Positions 13,820 to 20,143 of a stretch of 20,143 bases of DNA are shown piece after piece. Both the position numbers and the translations under genes were made by a program. Origin of the DNA: Candidatus Bathyarchaeota archaeon RBG_13_60_20 (lineage in GTDB: Archaea > Thermoproteota > Bathyarchaeia > TCS64). Position 1 is the first letter of the stretch. Each line of letters begins with the position of its first letter. Location: positions 1-20,143 of the forward strand of contig MEZG01000046.1 in NCBI GenBank assembly GCA_001775965.1, in the 5' to 3' direction. The notes below the pieces were generated by a model. It did no database searches and was not told the origin of the DNA. It was given only the letters and a program-made list of their open reading frames with translations.

Positions 13820-15313
13820 GTGCCCGAATTGACTGAGAACTACACGGTGACCCAGGGCACGGTTCAGGCCGGGGACCCCCACGTCTGCAGCGACGGCAAC
13901 GCAAGGAACAACCTGGTCTACTCCGTCTACGAGGCCCTGGTCGCCAGGGACGGCGTCGGCTTCAAGCCTTGCCTCGCCCGTAGCTGGGCGGTAGAGCCGG
14001 ACGGGCTGACCTGGGGGTTCCAGCTGCGGGAGGGCGTCAGGTTCCACAACGGGGATCGGCTCAAGGCTTCAGACGTGGTGGCTTCCCTCCGCCGCGTCGT
14101 TGACCCGAGGATAGGAGGAGCCTACGGGACCCAGGGCGTGTACGCCGGCTACATAGGCGACGCCGAGTTCACGGCGCCCCGCGGGGACACTGTGAGGATC
14201 AGGACGGGGGAGCCCATGGCGGACCTGCTGGACCTGCTCTCCGAGATGCCCATCGGCCCCGAGGCCGAGCTGGACAGGCTGCCCGGGGAGTACGTGGGCA
14301 CGGGCCCCTTCCAGGTCGGGAAGATGAGCCGCGACGAGGCGGTCCTGGAGCCCTTCAGGGGACACTGGCGCGGTGCGCCAGGCGTCGGGGAGGTGGCGTG
14401 GCTGGCCGAGCCGGACCCCGTCGAGAGGGCCAGGATGGTGCTCGATAGGGAGGCTGACCTGGCCTGCATAGTGGGTCCAAAGGGCAAGGAACTCGTTTTA
14501 GGCGATGGCGGCCAGGTGGCGTCCCTCGACAGCGGCCTCTGCATAATATTCTTGCTCAACTGCATGAGGGGGCCCTGCGCGGACAGGCGCGTCAGGCAAG
14601 CCCTGAACTACGGCGTGGACGTCCAGGACATCATCAGGAGTGTGGTGCAGGGGGAGGCCAGGCGGCTCTCGGGGTTCGTCACGCCCCACCACCTCGGGTT
14701 CGACCCCGACACGGAGCCCTACCTCCACGACCCAGGGAGGGCGAGGAGGCTGCTATCCGAGGCTGGGTATGGGGACGGCATGAGGCTCGTAATGGACGTG
14801 CCGACGTCCATGCCCGATGAGGCACCCCAGCTAGCCTCAGCGTTGGAGCGGCAGTACGCCGAGATAGGGGTCGAGGCCGAGGCCGTCCACCACGGTGACA
14901 GGCCGGCCTACTCGGAGATGGTCCGCGGCAAGCGGATACACGACCTGTGCTGCTTCGACTCGAGCCCCCGCAGCACCTTCAGGGTGCTCAGGGAGAAGCT
15001 CCACAGCGGCCTCAGGGGACCCTGGTGGATGGGGTACAGCAGCCCCGAGGTGGACCGCCTCACGTGGGAGGCCCAGAGGACCTTCGGGTACGATGCGAGG
15101 CAGCGCATCTACAGGCGCATCTACAGGACGGTGACCGGCGACGCCCCCTGGCTGTTCCTGTACAGGCCCACCTACCACTGGGCCGTTGGCAAGAGGCTTG
15201 AGGGCTGGAGCCCGGACCCGGACGGGCTGGTCAGGATAGGGCGAGGGGGGACCCGCGGCCCTAGGGGCGGGCCACGAGTGGTCCCGCCGCACCTAGTCTG
15301 GCGCGGGTCATAG
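13820..15313 (+). CDS. Family-5 (DppA/OppA-type) solute-binding protein without visible signal peptide
   Basis: The 497-residue product matches SBP_bac_5, the extracytoplasmic binding proteins of peptide, nickel and sugar ABC importers. Typical segments are FKPCLARSWAVEPDGLTWGF (48-67), QLREGVRFHNGDRLKASDVV (68-87), EYVGTGPFQVGKM, DRRVRQALNYGVDVQDII, LLSEAGYGDGMRLVMDVPTS and YRTVTGDAPWLFLYRPTYHW. The N-terminus (GTG 13820, MPELTENYTVTQGTVQAGDP) begins almost at the mature fold. No hydrophobic signal, Tat motif or lipobox is visible, and in-frame sequence upstream is not hydrophobic. The C-terminus carries an Arg/Gly/Pro-rich tail of about 25 residues. No permease genes are adjacent. It lies 2 nt after the phosphoesterase and is presumably co-transcribed with it. 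It may be a cytoplasmic ligand binder, a secreted protein that has lost its signal, or have a misread 5' end. Confidence 0.85.
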   Translation: MPELTENYTVTQGTVQAGDPHVCSDGNARNNLVYSVYEALVARDGVGFKPCLARSWAVEPDGLTWGFQLREGVRFHNGDRLKASDVVASLRRVVDPRIGGAYGTQGVYAGYIGDAEFTAPRGDTVRIRTGEPMADLLDLLSEMPIGPEAELDRLPGEYVGTGPFQVGKMSRDEAVLEPFRGHWRGAPGVGEVAWLAEPDPVERARMVLDREADLACIVGPKGKELVLGDGGQVASLDSGLCIIFLLNCMRGPCADRRVRQALNYGVDVQDIIRSVVQGEARRLSGFVTPHHLGFDPDTEPYLHDPGRARRLLSEAGYGDGMRLVMDVPTSMPDEAPQLASALERQYAEIGVEAEAVHHGDRPAYSEMVRGKRIHDLCCFDSSPRSTFRVLREKLHSGLRGPWWMGYSSPEVDRLTWEAQRTFGYDARQRIYRRIYRTVTGDAPWLFLYRPTYHWAVGKRLEGWSPDPDGLVRIGRGGTRGPRGGPRVVPPHLVWRGS

Positions 15314-15545
15314 GTCCCCCGTTGGGGGCTTGGGCGGGCCATTTAACACGGTTATGGATCAGTGCTCTACATCTCGCCGCGGGGCTTGGTGAGGGACTCC
15401 GTTGACCTGGGTGAGGTCGAGTACCCTGATTCAGTCTAAGAACACTTGTTAGCGCCGCCCCCAGGCTCTGATCGTTGGAAGCATTGACAATGGCTCCTCG
15501 TATCAACATCACCTATATAGCGATTCAGCGCACTAGAGGGATGCG
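15314..15545. other. Intergenic region before the ABC exporter operon
   Basis: This 232-nt spacer begins with a CCCCC-GTT-GGGGG inverted repeat (15316-15320 with 15324-15328). Next comes a 25-codon open frame from GTG 15362 to TAA 15439 with coding-like GC-rich composition (reading MLYISPRGLVRDSVDLGEVE), which might be a gene remnant. It ends with the exporter promoter, a TATA box ACCTATATAG at 15511-15520. The promoter predicts transcription from about 15541, a few bases before the TTG start. Confidence 0.4.
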
Positions 15546-17381
15546 TTGCAGGGCACATCTTCAGGCTACCACCCGTCCGACTGGAAGCTAACCAAGCGGT
15601 TGCTAGGCTACATGAGGCCCTTCACCGGCATCTTCCTGGGCATAGTCCTTACGGCCTTCGGCCGCCACGGCGTCTACGCCCTAGTGGTGCCCCTCATCAT
15701 CATGCTCATAATAGACTACATCCTGCTGCCGGTGCCCGGCGGGGACCACTGGTTCCTGCTGCTCCTGAGGGGCCTCACGGGGGTGCAGTCCCGGGAGGGG
15801 ACCCTCGCCCTCCTCTGCCTCCTCATAGTCGTCCTCGCCGTCGTCAGAGGCTTCTTCCACGTCGCCCACATTACTCTCAGGGCCACCCTGAGCCAGAGGA
15901 TACTAAGGGTGATGCGCAGGGATTTCTACCGGGCGCTCATACACAAGAGCTTCAGCTACCTTGACCGCGTAATGTCGGGCCAGATAATAAGCAGGGTCAC
16001 CAGCGACATGGGCGCCATAGACCTATTCTACAGCGAGACGGTGCGCGAGGTGTTCAGGCACGGGATGCAGCTCCTCTTCACCCTCTACATCCTCAGCTCT
16101 GTGGACCCCGAGCTGACCCTCCTGTGCTGCCTGCCGCTCCCCGTCATCTTCCTGTTCACCAGCCTCTATAGCGGTAGGGTGAGCGGCTACCTGTCCAGGG
16201 CTAAGAGCCAGTTCGGGGACCTCAGCGGCATCCTCGTGGAGGGCATAGTGGGGCACAAGCTCATCGCCACCCACGGCCGGGAGGCCCACATCATGGAGAG
16301 GTTCAGGGCGGAGAACCAGGCCTACGTGGAAACGAGCCTGGGGGCCAGTCTCGTCCAGAGCCTCTACAGGCCATCCAGCGCCGCCATGGTGGCCGTGGGG
16401 CTGGCGCTGGTCATCTTCGTCGGAGGCCAGCACGTGGCCTCCGGGACGTTGACGGTGGGGGAGATGGTGCTCTTCGGCATCTACTTCACCCAGCTGGTGG
16501 GCCCCGTAAGGATGTTCGCCCGCCTCGTCATGTTCTACCAGGATGCCCTGGCCTCGGCGAGGAGGGTGTTCGAGGTCATGGACGTGGGTGAGGACGTACC
16601 GGAGGCCCCCGACGCCGTGGAGCTGACCGACGTGAGGGGCGAGGTGGCCTTCGAGGGCGTCTCCTTCAGCTACGGGGACCGGGAGACCATATCGGGCGTC
16701 AGCCTCAGGGTGGAGCCGGGGGAGAAGGTGGCCCTCGTGGGTCACGTGGGCTCAGGCAAGACCACCCTGGCGGAGCTGGTGCCCAGGTTCTACGATGTCA
16801 CCGGGGGGAGGGTGACGCTGGACGGTGTGGACGTGAGGGACGTGAAGCTGAGCAGCCTGAGGCGCAGCGTCGGCATGGTCCTCCAGGACGTTTACGTGTT
16901 CAGCGACACCATAAGGAGCAACATAGCCTTCGGCAAGCCTGACGCCTCAGATGAGGAGGTGGAGGCAGCTGCCAGTGCCGCCCAGATACATGAGTTCATT
17001 CCAAGCCTCCCGGACGGCTACCGCACGGTCGTGGGTGAGAGGGGCGTGACCCTCTCGGGAGGCCAGCGCCAGAGGCTCACCATAGCGCGGACCCTCCTCA
17101 CTAACCCCAGGGTGCTGATACTCGACGACAGCACCAGCAACGTGGACGCCGAGACCGAGACCCTCATCAGGCGAGCCATAGACGAGCTCCTCAGGGGCCG
17201 CACAGCCATCATAATCACCCAGAGGGCCAGCACCTGCGAGGCGGCAGACAAGGTCATCGTTATGGAAGGTGGCCGCATCGCGGCCTCAGGCACCCACAGG
17301 CAGCTCCTCCAGAGCAGCCCCCAATACAGGCGACTCATCGAGAGCCAGGCGTTCACCATGGAGGCTGATGGAGACGGCTGA
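15546..17381 (+). CDS. ABC exporter half-transporter, subunit with degenerate catalytic residues
   Basis: The 611-residue protein is an N-terminal six-helix exporter domain (about 15-340) fused to a nucleotide-binding domain (about 360-605), the MsbA/TAP/TmrAB-type layout. Visible NBD motifs are Walker A GHVGSGKTT (399-407), Q-loop Q447, an intact signature LSGGQ (503-507) and Walker B ending ILDD. The catalytic Glu position is Asp528, and the H-loop His is Gln559 (IITQRAST). Both changes are those of the non-hydrolytic site in heterodimeric exporters. The start is TTG 15546, with GAGGG upstream and a TATA box about 30 nt before it. Its end overlaps the next subunit by 14 nt. The substrate is unknown. 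Confidence 0.93.
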   Translation: MQGTSSGYHPSDWKLTKRLLGYMRPFTGIFLGIVLTAFGRHGVYALVVPLIIMLIIDYILLPVPGGDHWFLLLLRGLTGVQSREGTLALLCLLIVVLAVVRGFFHVAHITLRATLSQRILRVMRRDFYRALIHKSFSYLDRVMSGQIISRVTSDMGAIDLFYSETVREVFRHGMQLLFTLYILSSVDPELTLLCCLPLPVIFLFTSLYSGRVSGYLSRAKSQFGDLSGILVEGIVGHKLIATHGREAHIMERFRAENQAYVETSLGASLVQSLYRPSSAAMVAVGLALVIFVGGQHVASGTLTVGEMVLFGIYFTQLVGPVRMFARLVMFYQDALASARRVFEVMDVGEDVPEAPDAVELTDVRGEVAFEGVSFSYGDRETISGVSLRVEPGEKVALVGHVGSGKTTLAELVPRFYDVTGGRVTLDGVDVRDVKLSSLRRSVGMVLQDVYVFSDTIRSNIAFGKPDASDEEVEAAASAAQIHEFIPSLPDGYRTVVGERGVTLSGGQRQRLTIARTLLTNPRVLILDDSTSNVDAETETLIRRAIDELLRGRTAIIITQRASTCEAADKVIVMEGGRIAASGTHRQLLQSSPQYRRLIESQAFTMEADGDG

Positions 17382-19251
17382 GTACGCCGACAGGTACGAC
17401 GTTGGAAGCCTGGAGTCCACTAAGAGGCGGTACACGGACAGGCAGCTCGTCGCCAGGCTCCTGGGATACCTGACGCGGCACAGGGCGCTCCTAGCCGCCG
17501 AGCTGACACTCATCTTCCTGAAGATGCTCACGGTGCTTGCCAACCCGTACCTCTACAAGGTGACCCTGGACTTCTACGTCGTGGGGACGCCCACAGAGGA
17601 CGGGTCGTGGCTCGCGGACGCTTTGGTGCGGATAGCCTCGGCGTTCACCGGGTCAACCGACCCCGGGAGGGCGCCCATACTGCTGGCCGCAGCAGCCGTC
17701 TACCTCGCCATAGCCTTTCTCGAGTGGGGCGTCACCGCAGCCCAGCTATACTACGTTGACAAGCTGGGGCTCCTCGTCATAGCCGATGTCAGGGAGGACT
17801 TCTTCGCGCACATCAACCGGCTGGGCCAGAGGTTCTTCGAGTACGGGAACACCGGGCGCCTCGTCTCCAGGGTGACCAACGACGCCGAGGCCCTGAAGGC
17901 CATCATGAGCGCCGGCGTAATAGGGCTGCTCGCGGACCTGATCATGGCCGTGGCTATCCTGGCCATGATGGCCGCCCTTGACCTCCAGCTTACGCTGGTG
18001 GCGCTGGTTCTAGCCCCCACACTCGCCGCCGTCAGCAGGTTCTTCCAGAGGTGGATTCAGGAGGCTTGGAGGGCCGCGCGCAGGAACGTGGCGGCCCTCA
18101 CCGGCAAGGTCCAGGACCTGATGTACGGCGCCAAGGTGACGAAGGCTCTCACCCAGGAGGCGAGGAGCCTGGCCGAGTTCGACGATGTGAACCAGGTCAA
18201 CATGGAGAGCCAGATAAAGGCCGAGACCGTGTCCGTCGCCTTCAGCAGCGTCGTCACGGTCCTCAGCTCCGTGATGGCCGCGGCCATCTGGTACCTGGGC
18301 GGGGGGAGGGTCCTCGGTGGGGCCCAGACCCTGGGCAGGCTGGTGGCCTTCAGCAGCTACGCCGACAGCTTCTTCGAGCCCATCCAGAACCTGTCCACCA
18401 TGTACGGGGAGATACAGAGCGCCCTAACGGGAGCGGAGAGGATATTCAACGTGATAGACCAGCGACCGGAGGTGGAGGAGGCTGAGGATCCCCTCGAGCC
18501 CCCAGAGGTGAGGGGGGAGGTCGAGTTCAGGGGCGTGGGCTTCAGCTACGTCGAGGGCCAGCCGGTCCTCGAGGACATCGGGTTCAAGGCGGCCCCGGGG
18601 GAGATAATAGCCATATTCGGGCCCACGGGCTCCGGTAAGAGCACCATCATTAATCTCCTCGGCCGCTTCTACGACCCCACCGAGGGATCGGTCATGCTGG
18701 ACGGCAACGACCTCAGGGGCCTCAGCTTCAGGACCCTGCGGAGGAACGTGTCCATAGTGCTTCAGGAGCCGTTCGTATTCGCTGGCACCGTGGAGTACAA
18801 CCTCAAGTTCGGGCGGCCCGACGCCACGGACAAGGAGATGAGACGCGTCGCCGGTGTGCTTGGCATAGACGAGGCCATCACCCGGTTCCCAGAGGGGTAC
18901 AAGACGGAGATACACGAGAAGGGGGGCAACCTGAGCTACGGGCAGAGGCAGCTCCTCTGCCTCGCTCGCGCTATCCTCGCAGACCCCAGGGTCATGGTCT
19001 TCGACGAGGCCACCAGCAGCGTGGACCCCTACACCGAGTACGTGATCCAGAGGGCCCTCCGCAGGGAGATGGAGAGGAGGACCGTGATACTGGTGACCCA
19101 CAGGGTATCGACGGTTAGGGAGGCCGACAGGATAATAGTGCTGGAGGGGGGCAGAATCGTGGGGGAGGGCTCACACGAGGAGCTCATCGAAAGGAGCCCC
19201 ACATACCGCAGGCTCTGCGAGATGCAGCTCGTGGAGATAAAGACACAGTAG
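17368..19251 (+). CDS. ABC exporter half-transporter, catalytic partner subunit
   Basis: From ATG 17368 the protein has 627 residues. Six membrane helices span about 35-340, including LLAAELTLIFLKMLTVLANP near 41 and PILLAAAAVYLAIAFLEWGV near 103. The NBD spans about 383-620. Walker A is GPTGSGKST (418-426), the Q-loop Q466, Walker B VMVFDE with intact Glu547, and the H-loop His578 (VTHRVST). The signature is altered to LSYGQ (522-526), with Tyr in place of the first Gly. These features complement those of the upstream subunit. The start is chosen for the GGAGG just before it and for N-terminal homology; the upstream in-frame sequence overlaps the first subunit's NBD coding region and is not hydrophobic. 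The 14-nt overlap points to coupled translation and a heterodimer. It converges with the DinB-like gene. Confidence 0.93.
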   Translation: METAEYADRYDVGSLESTKRRYTDRQLVARLLGYLTRHRALLAAELTLIFLKMLTVLANPYLYKVTLDFYVVGTPTEDGSWLADALVRIASAFTGSTDPGRAPILLAAAAVYLAIAFLEWGVTAAQLYYVDKLGLLVIADVREDFFAHINRLGQRFFEYGNTGRLVSRVTNDAEALKAIMSAGVIGLLADLIMAVAILAMMAALDLQLTLVALVLAPTLAAVSRFFQRWIQEAWRAARRNVAALTGKVQDLMYGAKVTKALTQEARSLAEFDDVNQVNMESQIKAETVSVAFSSVVTVLSSVMAAAIWYLGGGRVLGGAQTLGRLVAFSSYADSFFEPIQNLSTMYGEIQSALTGAERIFNVIDQRPEVEEAEDPLEPPEVRGEVEFRGVGFSYVEGQPVLEDIGFKAAPGEIIAIFGPTGSGKSTIINLLGRFYDPTEGSVMLDGNDLRGLSFRTLRRNVSIVLQEPFVFAGTVEYNLKFGRPDATDKEMRRVAGVLGIDEAITRFPEGYKTEIHEKGGNLSYGQRQLLCLARAILADPRVMVFDEATSSVDPYTEYVIQRALRREMERRTVILVTHRVSTVREADRIIVLEGGRIVGEGSHEELIERSPTYRRLCEMQLVEIKTQ

Positions 19252-19329
19252 ATTTTCTGAACCAAGCTCGGGCATTGCTGGATAGGTTATGCTCAGGGAG
19301 TTAGAGCGAATTCAGTGGGAAGGCTCAGC

Positions 19330-19797
19330 TTACTTCCAGTTGCCCAGCGCCTTCCTAATGTCCAGTATCTTGCCCAGGTGGTACGCGTTGTGCTCGATGA
19401 TGATCATTATCTCCCGCAGGTACGTGTACTCCGTGGCCCCGGCGACCACCCCCAGCACGTCGATCTTCGGGTCCTTGACCAGACTCACCGCCTTCTCCAC
19501 GTCTCCGAAGAAACCCTTGACCGTCGCGTCCCACGCGTCGTCGCTCACCGCCTCCATGCGCTCCGGCCAGTACCCCTCGGGCCAGTCCGGCGGTTCCCAG
19601 TCGGAGTCCAGGGCATAGTTGATCAGGTCCGTCTGGGCCCTCCTCATGTGCTCCAGCTCCTCGTAGATGGAGTGGAGAGCCGGGCTGGGCCTTACGCCTC
19701 TCAACCCAGGCTTGACTCCCTCCAGAGCCTTCTTGTAGGAAACGAACGCCTGGCCGCCCCTCAGCGACCTTACAAGGTGCTCCCTCAAGACCTCCAC
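19330..19797 (-). CDS. DinB-like (four-helix bundle, metal-binding) family protein
   Basis: The 155-residue product looks like the DinB/YfiT superfamily (DinB_2 type), a four-helix bundle with a three-histidine metal site. H50 lies in YEELEHMRRAQ, and H136 and H140 lie in IIIEHNAYHLGKI, the spacing expected. The Trp-rich segment WEPPDWPEGYWPERMEAVSD resembles the W.....WP element of these proteins. Some relatives act as thiol-dependent transferases using mycothiol or bacillithiol; most archaeal members are uncharacterised. The GTG start has a strong GGAGGT 7 nt upstream (complement of 19805-19810). It converges on the ABC operon with a 78-nt gap. Confidence 0.82.
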   Translation of the reverse strand: MEVLREHLVRSLRGGQAFVSYKKALEGVKPGLRGVRPSPALHSIYEELEHMRRAQTDLINYALDSDWEPPDWPEGYWPERMEAVSDDAWDATVKGFFGDVEKAVSLVKDPKIDVLGVVAGATEYTYLREIMIIIEHNAYHLGKILDIRKALGNWK

Positions 19798-19951
19798 ACA
19801 GACAACCTCCTCAGCCTACATTGACGCTTGATGTGTATTTATCTCATGCCACAAGCCGTCTCAGAGGCAGCCCCCCGCACCGAACCCCGGTTAAAAGCAA
19901 CCCCCAAACACGCTCCTCACAGCCGCCGTCATCTCACACCGCGAAAACCGT

Positions 19952-19973
19952 TTATTCCCTCAGCAGGGAATAA
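19952..19973. repeat. Perfect 9-bp inverted repeat, candidate operator
   Basis: TTATTCCCT (19952-19960) and AGGGAATAA (19965-19973) are exact reverse complements around CAGC. The site ends about 12 bp before the TATA-like TTAAAT (19986-19991) of the next gene. That is a position suited to an activator or a repressor touching the TFB-recognition element. It could also fold as an RNA hairpin if transcribed. Confidence 0.55.
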
Positions 19974-19983
19974 GAGACCCACA

Positions 19984-19992
19984 AGTTAAATC
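19984..19992 (+). promoter_or_regulatory. TATA-box promoter of the PLP-enzyme gene
   Basis: AGTTAAATC is centred about 28 bp upstream of the ATG at 20016, predicting a leaderless or nearly leaderless transcript. No Shine-Dalgarno precedes the ATG, which agrees with that. Confidence 0.5.
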
Positions 19993-20015
19993 ACGGCGCA
20001 GCCCAACCCATACCC

Positions 20016-20143
20016 ATGTCACTCACAGGGAGACCCATCGAGGAGGTGCCCACGCCGGCCCTCCTCCTGGACCTGGACAAGTTCAACTGGAACATCAAGA
20101 AGATGTTCGACTTCGCTAGGAAGGCCAAGGTGCAGGTCCGGCC
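20016..20143 (+). CDS. PLP-dependent D-threonine aldolase / alanine racemase-fold enzyme (5' end only)
   Basis: Only 42 codons are inside the window. They read MSLTGRPIEEVPTPALLLDL then DKFNWNIKKMFDFARKAKVQ. The PTPALLLDLDKxxxNIxxM start is characteristic of the fold-type III family that includes low-specificity D-threonine aldolase and D-serine dehydratase-like proteins. The PLP-binding lysine normally follows shortly after (RPHxKT) and would lie just past the right edge. The promoter suggests a leaderless mRNA, and a palindrome stands upstream. Which of the related activities it has cannot be decided from this fragment. Confidence 0.78.
   Translation, partial: MSLTGRPIEEVPTPALLLDLDKFNWNIKKMFDFARKAKVQVR

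Larger units (their letters stand above)
19798..20015. other. Intergenic region between divergent DinB-like and PLP-enzyme genes
   Basis: This spacer of about 218 nt holds the promoters of both neighbours. Near the left end a T/A-rich TGTATTTATC (about 19831-19840) could act for the minus-strand gene. To the right stand a perfect 9-bp inverted repeat (19952-19973) and the TATA box of the PLP-enzyme gene. I see no ORF. Confidence 0.4.

Noticed and set aside
15316..15328. CCCCC-GTT-GGGGG as a rho-independent terminator
   Set aside because: No T-run follows it, the stem is only 5 bp, and archaeal termination relies mainly on T-tracts.
16023..16745. Minus-strand open frame of about 240 codons opposite the first ABC subunit
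   Set aside because: It is an antisense shadow rich in His, Glu and Pro with no domain, while the plus-strand exporter motifs are unambiguous.
17269..17367. Upstream extension of the second ABC subunit
   Set aside because: It reads the end of the first subunit in another frame and gives an Arg/Ser-rich leader unlike the family; ATG 17368 has GGAGG just before it.
13820..19251. Solute-binding protein plus ABC genes as one importer system
   Set aside because: The two ABC proteins are fused membrane-ATPase exporter subunits with their own promoter. Family-5 binding proteins work with separate permeases, and none is present.
1..20143. CRISPR array, insertion sequence, integrase or phage genes
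   Set aside because: No regularly spaced direct repeats, transposase or integrase motifs, or target-site duplications were seen anywhere in the window.

Overview
This window comes from an archaeon with GC-rich DNA. The ribosomal proteins S19e, L39e, L31e, LX, L11, L1, L10 and P1-type L12 are all of archaeal/eukaryotic type. They sit with PDCD5, prefoldin alpha, FtsY, Sec61-gamma/SecE and Spt5/NusG in an order typical of archaea, and TATA-like boxes stand 20-30 bp ahead of several genes. The L10 without an acidic tail, the stand-alone LigD-type phosphoesterase and the AbrB-PhoU regulator suggest a TACK-lineage organism (Thaumarchaeota, Aigarchaeota or Bathyarchaeia-like). I cannot fix the phylum by eye. 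TAG is the commonest stop codon, and many starts are TTG or GTG.

Left block (1-4360, all minus strand): L12, then an alanyl-tRNA synthetase, then a leucyl-tRNA synthetase cut by the left edge. The AlaRS is out of place. It is about 595 residues long, lacks the C-terminal domain, has bacterial (CPR/Patescibacteria-like) sequence features, and carries AT-rich stretches unlike its neighbours. Next come a plus-strand acetamidase/formamidase family gene and, convergent with it, a small secreted-protein gene broken by two in-frame stops.

Central block (5946-8809, plus): a promoter whose TATA box lies in the middle of a perfect 10-bp inverted repeat drives S19e, PDCD5, L39e, L31e, LX, prefoldin alpha and FtsY. 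These genes are tightly packed or overlapping. The eIF6 gene often found between L31e and LX is absent. A minus-strand AbrB-PhoU regulator (8822-9841) converges on this operon and diverges from a small PH-like protein.

Second translation block (10395-13155, plus): SecE, NusG/Spt5, L11, L1 and L10, with internal promoters ahead of NusG and L1. L12 is missing after L10 because it sits in the left block.

Right block (13212-20143): a LigD-type 3'-phosphoesterase is followed 2 nt later by a family-5 solute-binding protein with no visible signal peptide. Then come two overlapping genes for a heterodimeric ABC exporter in which all degenerate ATPase residues fall in one of the two predicted composite sites. 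A convergent DinB-like protein follows, then the start of a PLP-dependent D-threonine aldolase/alanine racemase-fold enzyme with a perfect palindrome just upstream of its promoter.

I found no CRISPR array, tRNA, rRNA, insertion sequence or phage gene. The best candidates for something unusual are the xenologous AlaRS beside L12, the dyad-centred S19e promoter, the twice-interrupted secreted ORF, and the phosphoesterase/solute-binding pair.
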